A stretch of DNA of 64,000 bases from contig NZ_KB899407.1 in the NCBI RefSeq assembly GCF_000378205.1, positions 186,001 through 250,000 of the forward strand. Reading direction: 5' to 3'. The position numbers and the translations under genes were made by a program. The notes beneath the pieces are model-generated. The model saw nothing but the letters and a program-made list of their open reading frames with translations. It searched no databases and had not been told where the DNA came from. This stretch comes from Sediminispirochaeta bajacaliforniensis DSM 16054. Lineage in GTDB: Bacteria; Spirochaetota; Spirochaetia; DSM-16054; Sediminispirochaetaceae. This document shows positions 51,388 to 60,531 of the stretch, piece by piece (positions within the stretch are counted from its first letter, which is position 1; every line of letters begins with the position of its first letter).

Positions 51388-52356
51388 CTACACGATCTCT
51401 TCAAGCTCCTGTATAGCAGCGATACTGCGTAATTTCTCGATCGCCTTATTCTGGATTTGTCGAACCCTCTCCCGGGTAATACCGAGAATGGAGCCAATCT
51501 CCTCAAGAGTAAGAGGAGTCCGATCGGCAAGCCCGAAACGCAGCTTAATGATGGTCTGCTCACGCTCGGAGAGCTGACCCAAGATATTATCAAGCAAATC
51601 CTTCAGGGTCACATGAAAGACAGACTCGAAAGGTTCAATGTAATCGTCACTGAAAACAAGATCGGAAAGGCTTGTAATATTTTCATCATCGACGGTCACA
51701 TCAAGACTCGCCGTCTCGCCGGAATACTGAAGGATACTCTCGACCTTTTCCACAGGAAGATCCATATAGGCGGCAATCTCTGCAGAGGAGGGATCGCGAC
51801 CGAGCTCCTGGGTAAGATGCTTGGTAACCGAGAAAAGCTTGCGAATGATATTGAGAACATGGATGGGGATACGAATGGTACGCCCCTTATCCGCAAGCGC
51901 CTTGATAACGGATTGCTGGATCCACCAGGTTCCATACGTGGAAAATTTGCAGCGCTTGGTGTAATCGAAACGTTCCACCGCCTCAATCAATCCGATATTT
52001 CCTTCGTCGATCAAATCGAGAAAGCTCAAACCACGATGTTGGTACTTTTTAGCGATGGATACAACCAGCCGCAGGTTGCTGGTAATCATTCGATCCCTAC
52101 TTTTCCGAAGTACGGCTTCGATCGTTCGTTTTCGAAAAAGATAGGCACTCCGTTCGATTTCTCCCTTGCCTAAGAGCTCCTCAAGCTCAAGCAACTCCTG
52201 TTTTCTTTCTTGGATTTCCCTTCCGATCATCAGTTCCTCTTCTTTTGTCAACAGTGGATAAGCAGAAATTTGCTTTAAATAGAGGGAGAGAGGATCGCTG
52301 TCGTTGAAATCCACATCGGAATCGATAACTGTGTCGCTGTATGTACCGTATTTCAT
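51388..52356 (-). CDS. Group 2 sigma factor (RpoS/RpoD-like)
   Basis: 322 residues from ATG 52356 with GGTGGAAG upstream. Region 1.2 (DPLSLYLKQISAYPLLTKEEE), region 2 (LRLVVSIAKKYQHRGLSFLDLIDEGNIGLIEAVERFDY, FSTYGTWWIQQSV), region 3 (PIHVLNIIRKL), and region 4.2 (TLEEIGSILGITRERVRQIQNKA). It lacks the long region 1.1 of the main sigma factor, so it is probably an alternative sigma-70 for stress or stationary phase. Confidence 0.9.
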   Translation of the reverse strand: MKYGTYSDTVIDSDVDFNDSDPLSLYLKQISAYPLLTKEEELMIGREIQERKQELLELEELLGKGEIERSAYLFRKRTIEAVLRKSRDRMITSNLRLVVSIAKKYQHRGLSFLDLIDEGNIGLIEAVERFDYTKRCKFSTYGTWWIQQSVIKALADKGRTIRIPIHVLNIIRKLFSVTKHLTQELGRDPSSAEIAAYMDLPVEKVESILQYSGETASLDVTVDDENITSLSDLVFSDDYIEPFESVFHVTLKDLLDNILGQLSEREQTIIKLRFGLADRTPLTLEEIGSILGITRERVRQIQNKAIEKLRSIAAIQELEEIV

Positions 52357-52439
52357 CTTCCACCCCTTACCAGAGAAATGGTTGATGTTACTATGCAACG
52401 GCTTGGGTTAGAAAACAATAAGGCGTTTTTGAGAGTTCA

Positions 52440-52458
52440 TATAGGGCTTTCCCCTATA
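52440..52458. terminator. Short hairpin after the alpha-galactosidase gene
   Basis: TATAGGG and CCCTATA with a 5-base loop, directly past the stop of the GH36 gene on the minus strand. Weak stem, short AT-rich tail. Low-confidence terminator. Confidence 0.3.
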
Positions 52459-54507
52459 CTATAGGAGACGTTTTTCAACTACACAGAGACGAAAGCCGAC
52501 CTTCTCCTCCGCCTCTATGTCGATACCATTGACACTGCAACCACCGGCCCCCTGAGGGGCCCGAAAGAAGAGCAGCCCCTCGGATAAGGTCCCGGGAACA
52601 AGGGAAAGCGTCACGTGCTCTCCATCCACATCTATCTTTTCGACTTCACTACCGGGGAAAAGCATGCCGGTAGAACCTGCAACGGCAAAATCGGTTTCAC
52701 CAACAACAAGAAAACAGATCGACTGATGGGGACGCAGGTCAAGGGGACCTTCCCGCCGGAACCCTTCGCCATATGCATAGTAAAGCCCGGAAGCCAGGGT
52801 AACATGATGAGGTCGATTCTCAAGATTAATAAAAGCAAGATAGCAAAGGGTACCGATAGAGAATTCAATCTCGAAGCACTCTCCTATCCGGTTCACCCGG
52901 AGACCATGCTTCTTTCGAAGAGGATATCCCGAACGAAACAGGGCAAGAGTCGCCTCGTCATAGCGGCCGGGATCGTCACCGGTAAAAAGCAAAGAGCCAA
53001 ATATATGATTGCAAAGGAAAAGGGTAAAACGTTCCTGCTCATTCAGGTCGGAATTCCAGTCCCGGAGCAGAAAAACATCGGGATCATTAAGAAAAAACCG
53101 ACCGTCCAGGCCCCTGCGGGAAATGGTGCTGCGTAAGGCATTGAGGGTGGAAACACGCTCAGGGTAACCGAGGGCCCGTAGCCGACGATCTTCCCAGCGC
53201 AGTGCCGCATCTGCCCCAACTCTGCAGTATTCGACAAGCCCGGCCGCGGAAACAAGAGGAACCCCGCAGCCCAAGAGCTTGGCGTCACCGGAGATCTCAC
53301 GAAGGAACGCCACAGCATCCCGCATCACCTCTCCTCTGGTCTTTCCTTCAGGCCGGCGAAGAGCCGCAGCATAAAGAAAATCAAGCTTAAGGAAACGAAA
53401 GCCCCATTGTTTCACAATTATAGAAAAGAGCGTACGAAGATACGTCCTCACTTCGGGGTGATAGATATTCAGGGCATAAAAACAGCCGCTCCAATTGAAA
53501 GGATTATTACCCGCGGCAAGAGGTTCTGCAGCGTCATCGATGAGAAACCAGTCGCGATGCCCGGCAAAAAGCAGGGAAGAGCCCTCTGCAATAAAGGGCG
53601 CCAGCCAAAGCCCCGGTTCCATCCCGGCCCTGGAAATATCGGCGGCAAGAGGAGCCATTCCGCGGGAAAATGTCGATTTGACACGCAACCAGTCACCGAC
53701 AGACTGCTGCCAACCATCATCTATTTGGATAACCCCGGGAGGAAGAGAAAGCCGCTGCCACGAATCAAGCACCCTCAGCACATCCTCCTCCGTCACTTTT
53801 TCGTAGTGGTCGTACCAGCTGGTCCAGCCGCCCAGGCTCTCGCCAGGTTCCACAGGCCCGAAACCGTTGGCAGCCGAGGCCCAGCCGTCATAGACGGCTT
53901 CTTCTTCTCCTGTCAGCACAACAAGATCCATCAAGGTCCGAACACCACTGATTTTGTTGCTGGAGAGCTCGGGCAGAAAACTCAAGTATCCACGTCCATG
54001 GCGCTCCGATCTCCACTCGATTCGGGAAAAGGCCCTATCCTCCATCATCCCGGCGAGCAATGTCACCTGCTTTCCTTCACGAAGCGTGGCAAAAGAAAAT
54101 CCATGATACCGCTTTTTTGAAAAAGAACGACCGGTAAAACATGCATCACCATAGCGGTCGAGAAGGTAATGGTTGGTCCATGGACGAAATAAGCGCCGAA
54201 ATCGAAACGGGAAAACCTCTGCCTCCAGTTCCCTGCTCTCGGTCCAGCTTTGATAGCCGTTGAGAAAAACCGCTTCACAGGAGGAACACCGTAACCTAAG
54301 CTCCAAACGTTCGGCAACAGGAAAAAGCCCCTCCCCCCCGGGAGCCGGTTCGGCATGGAAAAGAATACGCTCCCCCAATGGAAGTTTTCTCTGCTCAACG
54401 ACGATACGGACTCCGTCGGCAAAGGTGGCACCACCGCTTAAGCCGCGCAACTCGAATTCTTCCGAGCCGAGGCGATACGAAAAAAGGATCGACCAGGAGG
54501 TATTCAA
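52459..54507 (-). CDS. GH36 alpha-galactosidase-like glycoside hydrolase
   Basis: 682 residues. An N-terminal beta-sandwich (about 1-200) is followed by the catalytic barrel: GGWTSWYDHYEKV, VIQIDDGWQ, GLWLAPFIAE, and the nucleophile Asp in FLKLDFLY. The acid/base Asp is probably in CRVGADAAL. A C-terminal beta domain ends the protein. No signal peptide is seen, so it acts in the cytoplasm on imported alpha-galactosides or related sugars. It starts 2 bases after the HPt gene stop; no sugar transporter is nearby. Confidence 0.85.
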   Translation of the reverse strand: MNTSWSILFSYRLGSEEFELRGLSGGATFADGVRIVVEQRKLPLGERILFHAEPAPGGEGLFPVAERLELRLRCSSCEAVFLNGYQSWTESRELEAEVFPFRFRRLFRPWTNHYLLDRYGDACFTGRSFSKKRYHGFSFATLREGKQVTLLAGMMEDRAFSRIEWRSERHGRGYLSFLPELSSNKISGVRTLMDLVVLTGEEEAVYDGWASAANGFGPVEPGESLGGWTSWYDHYEKVTEEDVLRVLDSWQRLSLPPGVIQIDDGWQQSVGDWLRVKSTFSRGMAPLAADISRAGMEPGLWLAPFIAEGSSLLFAGHRDWFLIDDAAEPLAAGNNPFNWSGCFYALNIYHPEVRTYLRTLFSIIVKQWGFRFLKLDFLYAAALRRPEGKTRGEVMRDAVAFLREISGDAKLLGCGVPLVSAAGLVEYCRVGADAALRWEDRRLRALGYPERVSTLNALRSTISRRGLDGRFFLNDPDVFLLRDWNSDLNEQERFTLFLCNHIFGSLLFTGDDPGRYDEATLALFRSGYPLRKKHGLRVNRIGECFEIEFSIGTLCYLAFINLENRPHHVTLASGLYYAYGEGFRREGPLDLRPHQSICFLVVGETDFAVAGSTGMLFPGSEVEKIDVDGEHVTLSLVPGTLSEGLLFFRAPQGAGGCSVNGIDIEAEEKVGFRLCVVEKRLL

Positions 54508-54509
54508 AT

Positions 54510-54854
54510 TTACACCTCAGACTTGAGGACCGACAGCTCTTTTTCTCCTGCAGAAAATGAGACCTCTATCTGTTCGAGTGTAGATAAAAGTAAAGAGGGA
54601 TCGGTATCCGAAGAACTTTTTTCAAGAGTTTGGGCCAGGGTCCCGATTTTTGTGACCCGCAGATTATTGGCAGCCCCTTTGAGGCGGTGTGCTTCACTTC
54701 TCAAGGCTTCGGCATCCCGAGATGCTATCGCCCCCTTGATCGGTTTGATATAGTCCTCTCTTGTCGAAAAAAAAGCGTCCAAAAGCATGAGGAGCGTTTC
54801 CCGGTCCAGGCGAAGCGCCGACTCGGCAGCATCGAAGTGGATGATTGTTTCCAT
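54510..54854 (-). CDS. HPt domain protein
   Basis: 114 residues from ATG 54854 (GAGGTGT site close by); ATG 54863 is an alternative. The four-helix Hpt fold shows the phospho-His motif EAHRLKGAANNL. It relays phosphate between a hybrid kinase and a response regulator. No kinase gene is beside it. Its partner could be any receiver in the genome, including the CheY-like protein at 50932. Confidence 0.87.
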   Translation of the reverse strand: METIIHFDAAESALRLDRETLLMLLDAFFSTREDYIKPIKGAIASRDAEALRSEAHRLKGAANNLRVTKIGTLAQTLEKSSSDTDPSLLLSTLEQIEVSFSAGEKELSVLKSEV

Positions 54855-54929
54855 ACACCTCATAGTAGAAAGCCGTCGAGCCGCTGTCAACTAAAAAGAA
54901 CTATACAAGGAGATAGGAGATCACGATAC

Positions 54930-55871
54930 TCATGCTTTTCTGGACGATAAACGTCTTCTGAATACAATAACGGCAATACCGGCAAGAATCATTGCGAAGC
55001 AGAAAATCTGTCCTGTGGAAATGTTCAACGGCGATAGGAAAAGAGAGGGTGGGCTATCGGGGCCAAGAGCAATCGGGAAACCGATATCTGCATCGGGTTG
55101 ACGAAAATACTCAATAAAGAAACGAATAATCCCATACCCAATCAGATAGACACCAAGAAGAGTACCCTGAATCTGTTTCCGTTTACGAAAAACAAACCAG
55201 ATGATGAGCCACAAAAACACTCCTTCGAAAAAGGCCTCATAGAGCTGCGACGGATGGCGGGGAAGGTTCACCAAACTCCCGGGGCTATAGCCAATGCCTA
55301 CACTATCGGCTATGCGGCGGACCCACTCGTAACGGGAAGAGAGACCTGGGGCATGGGGAAATATCATTCCGAGGGGAGAGGCTGTCACACGGCCCCAGAG
55401 TTCGCCATTGATAAAGTTGCCCAATCGCCCGAAGGTGTATCCCAGAGGAATGCCGGCAACCGCGGTATCGGCGACTGCCCAAAAACTGATCTTTTCCTTT
55501 CTGCAGTAGAGAACGCCCGCAACGACACCCCCGACAAGACCGCCGTGATAACTCATGCCCTGGAGTCCGACAAGGTGCATATGTTCATCAAAAGGCCAGA
55601 AAATCAACCAGGGCCGCCTAAGGTATTGTCCGCTCGTATCATAGACCAGGGTTGCAACAATTCTCGCGCCAATGAGCAGGCCAAGAATTACCCAGAAAAA
55701 AATACTGGCCATCTGGTCCTCGCTCACCGCGATTTCTCCATGCTTTCGCTGATAATTGAATAAAAGATAGGTGATACCGAAGGCCACCAGGTACATCATT
55801 CCGTACCAGTGAAACGGCAGACCAGGAATGATTTGGGGGCTTATCCATTCCGGGTAGTTGATATATATCAT
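54930..55871 (-). CDS. lgt: Prolipoprotein diacylglyceryl transferase
   Basis: 313 residues with seven membrane segments. The Lgt signature GRLGNFINGELWGRVT is present, as are HPSQLYEAFFEG and FIEYFRQPD. It adds the diacylglyceryl group to the lipobox Cys of prelipoproteins such as TroA, the HmuY-like protein and CbiK of this window. It overlaps the stop of the FapA gene by 4 bases. Confidence 0.95.
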   Translation of the reverse strand: MIYINYPEWISPQIIPGLPFHWYGMMYLVAFGITYLLFNYQRKHGEIAVSEDQMASIFFWVILGLLIGARIVATLVYDTSGQYLRRPWLIFWPFDEHMHLVGLQGMSYHGGLVGGVVAGVLYCRKEKISFWAVADTAVAGIPLGYTFGRLGNFINGELWGRVTASPLGMIFPHAPGLSSRYEWVRRIADSVGIGYSPGSLVNLPRHPSQLYEAFFEGVFLWLIIWFVFRKRKQIQGTLLGVYLIGYGIIRFFIEYFRQPDADIGFPIALGPDSPPSLFLSPLNISTGQIFCFAMILAGIAVIVFRRRLSSRKA

Positions 55872-58819
55872 GCAGATTTTTCCCCTTCCTTGGGCTCCGC
55901 TTCGGAAGCCTCGATAATTCGGCCGGTTTCCTGATCGAAGATTAGGGTAATCCCCTTTTTCGGCGTTTCGGTGCTCCAGTAACGGCCGTGACTTTCTATA
56001 ACGACTCCGGGATAGACAGTCCCCCGGACAACAACCGAAGAATCGTAATGCTGTTCGAATCTCTCACGCAGGGTAAAGAGCAACATACTTCGCTTTTCGA
56101 GCATCTTCATCATTTTAAGTTTTTCTTTTCTCGCCATCTCAAGACGCCCTTTGTCTCCCTGCTTCTCCAAGCCGGCCATGGTGGTATCGATTCTGGCAAG
56201 GGCGTTGCGGAGCTTTTTCACCTCGCGCTCTTCAAGTTCGATACGATCCATGACCAGATAGTCTTGTCCAAAAGAGATTTCTGTTCGGGATCCTTTCGGA
56301 TTTCCGATGTTGGCGGCAATAACCCCCTCCCTGGCACGTACCACACCGCCGATAAGATTGCCTTTTTCCCCTACCAGACGAAGCCGTCCATTACACTTCA
56401 CCATACATCGGAGACAGGCATTCTTCATGGAAACCGACCCCACGGCGAGAAGGGTAGCCTGCTCTGCAAAAATTGTCTCAATGCTGCTTTTTGCCCGTAT
56501 AACAGCCTTACCGCCGCTAACGATTCCCTGCGCTATGGTAATACTTTCTCCCGAGGATATAAGCGATGCCTCCGCATTACCGGCAACCTTTACATGTCCT
56601 TCGGCAAGGATCGAAAAGCCGCTTCGTACACTCCCGCTTACCGCCACGGTACCGGAGAATTTAACATTGCCCGAAGAAAAATCGACATCCCCGGAGACCG
56701 TATGGACCTTGAGAATATCCAGCTTTTTTTTCTCGTATACGAACTCACCGGAACAGGCCGCATAAAGTTTTATACGATTGCCTTCTTCTTCCTGCCTGAT
56801 ATTCTCGCCGATTTCGATATCAAGGGCCGGAGCATCTTTAGCGGAAATAGGCTTCCCGGTAAGATCCCATCCGTCCTCTGCAGGCTGATCGTTCGGAAGG
56901 ATCTCAGCCAATAGATCCCCTTCTTTAACCGATACGAAACGGTCCTGATTTCGGTAATCGGCCCGACCGGATCGGGTAATCGTTACCCCTTTGCCCGAGG
57001 GCCTATCGGCAATAAGTGCAATCCGGCTTCCTCCCGCATCATCTGGGCGCTTGCCCCTGGCAACGACACTTCTTCGGACGGGACTTCCCGCTCCGCTGAT
57101 CTCAAGGGCATCGGTTATTGCTTCTTCAATAATTCCTTTTACGATACCGGCCTCTTTCAAAGCCTGATCGATCTCGCTTCTGTTTGCCTTTGTGCCGCTG
57201 CCCGACGGGGGTTCTATGGTGAGCCACGCTTCCATTTTATCGGTCGAAAGCTCGATTTTTACCTCTGCATCCCGATAAGGTCTCACCCTGAGGACAATAC
57301 CGTCGGCACCGTCAAAAACCTCAAGAAGCCCTGTTGTCTCGGCGATAAAACGGTCCTTTTCCATCCGGACGTTTTCCAGGAGTTCAATATGAGGGTCGAT
57401 CCCGGGAATTCCGGGAATGACCTTACCGTACACATCTTTTCCAGGGCTTCCTTCCTGCGCAGACGAGAGCACACCGACGACCGTCCCTTCTGCAACCCTG
57501 GCAAGGGATCGGGCCTGACCCATCGGATATGCCTCTTCCGAGGGGAAGCCGCTCTCCCCCACCTTTAGGGCCTCATATTCGGTCTCGGGAAGAAAATCAA
57601 CGGAAAAGTCGAAGGAACGATCCTCGCCCCGACTAGGGGCAGCACCTTCCGCCAGAAGGTAATCACGCAACTCGATACCGTTGCCGTGATAAAACTCAAG
57701 CAGGTCGTTCTGTATTTTCCCAAAATCAAGCCCGGAAAAGCCGCTGGCTTTGATAGCCGCACCGACCTCCCTCAAGATCAGCGGTTTTCCCCGGCCACTT
57801 CCCTTTACGACGGTAAGCAGCCCTTTTAGATTATCCGATGAGACTTCAACGGAAAAGAATGCATCCCGGTCTCGCGTCAAAGGGATGCGTTCGAGGGCTT
57901 TTCCGGTCTGAACACTCCTGGTCATCACCTCTCGAAGCTTATCGGGCCCCTTCAACTGTTCGACGGAAAACCCGAACTCTTCGCCGGCCTTGGCAATAAT
58001 CAGAGAAGGCTCGGGAATGGAAGCCTCCCGATGCCCAGGAGTAAAGGCAAAAAGGAGTGTTGCCTTGTCCTTTGAGAGCGAAAGCTCCCAGCTATGGGAA
58101 AGGAAATCAAAAACCTCGACCCAGTTGCTCCCACGGCGAAAAAAACCACTTTTTTCGGCAAGCAGCCCGTTCCTATCGACCTTTACCCCTTTTCCGGGAT
58201 AAAAAAGAACAGGCTTGGCAGGATCGGGGGAAAGTGGCTTACCCAAAACACTTCTACCATCCCTACCCGGCTCTCCCGCCCTCAGCTCCGCAAGATAGTC
58301 ACCTTGTTCGACATAGCCTGTTGCCGCTACCTTCGGATTTATCGGGGCTGGTTCTTCAACGATTTTTTTTTGCCACTCTTCAACAATCTGTTCCTTCGGA
58401 GCGACAAAAAGAAGCTTTGACTTTTTCAGGACCTTCTTTCGGACCTTGACCTTCTCGGTTCGTTTTATCTTGATATCGGGAAAAGCATATTCCCGAAACA
58501 GACGATCGGCCTGCGTTTTCAGAGATTCGGGAAGGGGAAGCTTTTTCCACTCGTAATATTCACTCGTGGCAGGTTCCGGTTTGGTTCCCCGGGCAATCTC
58601 TTTACGCACAGAGGTGCCCGCTTCGGCCTCGGCGAAAGCCTTTAAAGCTTCCTGCACGGCCGCCTTGGAAACCCCTTCGATGATGCCCTTTTCTTCGAGA
58701 ACATTCTGGACTTTGGGAAGGCTCCAGACCTCCCCTTCAGGGTCGGCCGTCAGAACAAGCGTTGCATTCAAACCACCTTCATTAATCTCAATCTTCAGCG
58801 AACCCTTTCCCTGCTCCAT
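55868..58819 (-). CDS. FapA (DUF342) family protein, very long form
   Basis: 983 residues, well above the usual 450-700 for this family. The N-terminal module (strand KIEINEGGLNATLVL, then a helix pair) appears to recur, with diverged copies near residues 8-60, 247-300, 322-380 and 520-575. FapA-type modules with the GDxLAE and GKPxS motifs lie between them. Residues 650-860 form a right-handed beta-helix (VSGDVDFSSGNVKFSG, SISSGESITIAQG type), then a coiled coil (860-930). FapA proteins are linked to polar flagellum placement and cell envelope. The next gene encodes a MinD/FlhG-like ATPase, in line with that. Confidence 0.85.
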   Translation of the reverse strand: MEQGKGSLKIEINEGGLNATLVLTADPEGEVWSLPKVQNVLEEKGIIEGVSKAAVQEALKAFAEAEAGTSVRKEIARGTKPEPATSEYYEWKKLPLPESLKTQADRLFREYAFPDIKIKRTEKVKVRKKVLKKSKLLFVAPKEQIVEEWQKKIVEEPAPINPKVAATGYVEQGDYLAELRAGEPGRDGRSVLGKPLSPDPAKPVLFYPGKGVKVDRNGLLAEKSGFFRRGSNWVEVFDFLSHSWELSLSKDKATLLFAFTPGHREASIPEPSLIIAKAGEEFGFSVEQLKGPDKLREVMTRSVQTGKALERIPLTRDRDAFFSVEVSSDNLKGLLTVVKGSGRGKPLILREVGAAIKASGFSGLDFGKIQNDLLEFYHGNGIELRDYLLAEGAAPSRGEDRSFDFSVDFLPETEYEALKVGESGFPSEEAYPMGQARSLARVAEGTVVGVLSSAQEGSPGKDVYGKVIPGIPGIDPHIELLENVRMEKDRFIAETTGLLEVFDGADGIVLRVRPYRDAEVKIELSTDKMEAWLTIEPPSGSGTKANRSEIDQALKEAGIVKGIIEEAITDALEISGAGSPVRRSVVARGKRPDDAGGSRIALIADRPSGKGVTITRSGRADYRNQDRFVSVKEGDLLAEILPNDQPAEDGWDLTGKPISAKDAPALDIEIGENIRQEEEGNRIKLYAACSGEFVYEKKKLDILKVHTVSGDVDFSSGNVKFSGTVAVSGSVRSGFSILAEGHVKVAGNAEASLISSGESITIAQGIVSGGKAVIRAKSSIETIFAEQATLLAVGSVSMKNACLRCMVKCNGRLRLVGEKGNLIGGVVRAREGVIAANIGNPKGSRTEISFGQDYLVMDRIELEEREVKKLRNALARIDTTMAGLEKQGDKGRLEMARKEKLKMMKMLEKRSMLLFTLRERFEQHYDSSVVVRGTVYPGVVIESHGRYWSTETPKKGITLIFDQETGRIIEASEAEPKEGEKSA

Positions 58820-58837
58820 ATGACTTCCGCGGCCTCG

Positions 58838-59980
58838 TTATATCTGAAAACCGTTTTCCGCTGCTTTCAGTAGTTTTGATTTTAACAGCTGATTCTCTTT
58901 TTTCAATGTTGATATCTCATATTGTTGAGACCGAATCGTATCAATCAGGTCTCCCCGGGTAAGGGCCCCGGAATGGAGAAGGTTCTCCATATCCTGGACC
59001 TTTGCTTCGAAATCGATCTCAGCCTCCATCTCGGCAACCTGATAACTCTCTTCAAGACTCATCAGGTCAAGAGGACTTTCTCCCTCGTCCTGTTTCTGGA
59101 TCAATTTATCGGCAATCCGGTAAATCCCCTGGCTCAAAACCGACTGGGGTTTATATGCGACAATGGGAATTCGGCTTCCTAAAGCGATCTCCTGAAGATG
59201 GTCAAAGTAAAGCACCCCAAGATGCTCCATATCTACGTCAAGGTATTGCTTACAGGAACGACGGATTCTTGCCGCCTTCTTCCCGTCCTCGGGATCTTCC
59301 AGCATATTGAGAACCAGCATCGGGTGAAAATTCGCCATACTACGGGCGAAATTTTTATAACTTTCAGGATCCTCTTCCATGATCCGTTCCAATAACCGGG
59401 GGATGTACACCCGCTGGAGCGGCGTTCCCTCGCGTTGAAGATTCTCAATATACTTTCCTGCAGGACTACTCTTGCGGAAAGCCCCATTCATAAGCCTGAA
59501 AACGGAATTTTTCAGGAAAAGATAGGCATTCAATGTAGCAGTCAAGGTTGGTGCGGTGACGATAATCCCTCGAGAGCTGGAAAGAAAAAAATCGAGCGTA
59601 TTGTAGCTGGTCCCGGCGCCCAGGTCGATAATGATATAGTCAGCTTCGATTGTCCTAAGTTTCCGAATCAACTTTGCTTTTTGAGAACTCTTCAGGTTGG
59701 CCATACCGGGGATTTCTGCATCTCCGGGGATAAATCGTAGATTGGGATAATCGGTAGGAAGAATAACCTCCTCAAATTCGATCTCAGCGTTGGTCAGAAA
59801 TGTCCCAATGCCCTGTTTAACGGCTCTCACTCCGAGAATGAGATGCAAATTCGAAGCTCCCAGATCCAAATCAGCAAGAACGACTTTTTTCCCGGACTGG
59901 GCGAGGGCAATGGAAAGATTCGCAGCGACAAGAGATTTGCCGACGCCTCCTTTACCGCTTGCAATCGGCAAGATTCGCAT
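58838..59980 (-). CDS. MinD/FlhG-like ParA-family ATPase
   Basis: 380 residues. Deviant Walker A is SGKGGVGKS with the signature first Lys, followed by VLADLDLGASNLHLILG and IIIDLGAG. After about residue 260 the protein carries a helical, Gln/Lys/Glu-rich extension ending in a coiled coil (ISTLKKENQLLKSKLLK). ParA/MinD proteins place flagella, septa or plasmids. It is directly upstream of fapA, and a polar flagellar or envelope role is likely. Confidence 0.88.
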   Translation of the reverse strand: MRILPIASGKGGVGKSLVAANLSIALAQSGKKVVLADLDLGASNLHLILGVRAVKQGIGTFLTNAEIEFEEVILPTDYPNLRFIPGDAEIPGMANLKSSQKAKLIRKLRTIEADYIIIDLGAGTSYNTLDFFLSSSRGIIVTAPTLTATLNAYLFLKNSVFRLMNGAFRKSSPAGKYIENLQREGTPLQRVYIPRLLERIMEEDPESYKNFARSMANFHPMLVLNMLEDPEDGKKAARIRRSCKQYLDVDMEHLGVLYFDHLQEIALGSRIPIVAYKPQSVLSQGIYRIADKLIQKQDEGESPLDLMSLEESYQVAEMEAEIDFEAKVQDMENLLHSGALTRGDLIDTIRSQQYEISTLKKENQLLKSKLLKAAENGFQI

Positions 59981-60442
59981 CTATTCCTCCTCAACAACAG
60001 TGAAACGATAATCAGAATCGGGACGAGATTTACCGGGCCCATCCTTCAGTAATAATAACAGAAAGCCGATGCAAAGCAAATCAACAAAACTCACCAAGGC
60101 GATGATGTTCCGAAAGGGAAACAGCAGAAGCGGGGCCTGATCCTGCTGGGGGCCCACTCCGGAAAGCAGTAAAAAAAGCATAATGCCGGGCAAAAGCGTG
60201 ACAAACTTGCCGAGAGCGGCGATGCCGGATAAAATACGACTACCCTGGGCCGTCAGCCCACGAAAAAGGAGTAAGGCCTCGGTCGCCAAAACAGTGAGAG
60301 AACCGGAAAAAAGCCATCCCATAAGTAGTGTTGTTTCCGTACGGTATGTTGGGTTAAGGAGCGCAACGGCAGAAAAAAAGAGTCCGACGGCGCGAAAAGC
60401 TTCCCAGAGCACGATGAGAAGAAGCACAAGTTTCTTAATCAT
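59981..60442 (-). CDS. Small membrane protein of unknown function
   Basis: 153 residues from ATG 60442. Four or five hydrophobic segments (KKLVLLLIVLWEAF, LLMGWLFSGSLTVLATEALLL, ALGKFVTLLPGIMLFLLL, LVSFVDLLCIGFLLLLL) and a short charged C-terminal tail in the cytoplasm. No family recognised. It abuts the MinD-like gene (stop and start touch), so it may be in the same transcript. Confidence 0.65.
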   Translation of the reverse strand: MIKKLVLLLIVLWEAFRAVGLFFSAVALLNPTYRTETTLLMGWLFSGSLTVLATEALLLFRGLTAQGSRILSGIAALGKFVTLLPGIMLFLLLSGVGPQQDQAPLLLFPFRNIIALVSFVDLLCIGFLLLLLKDGPGKSRPDSDYRFTVVEEE

Positions 60443-60531
60443 GAAAAAAGTGTACGCCGCAGGCCGCCGGGGCGTCAATAACTTGACAAATTATACGGAA
60501 CCTAGAGAATAACAAAAGATGAGGTACTCCA

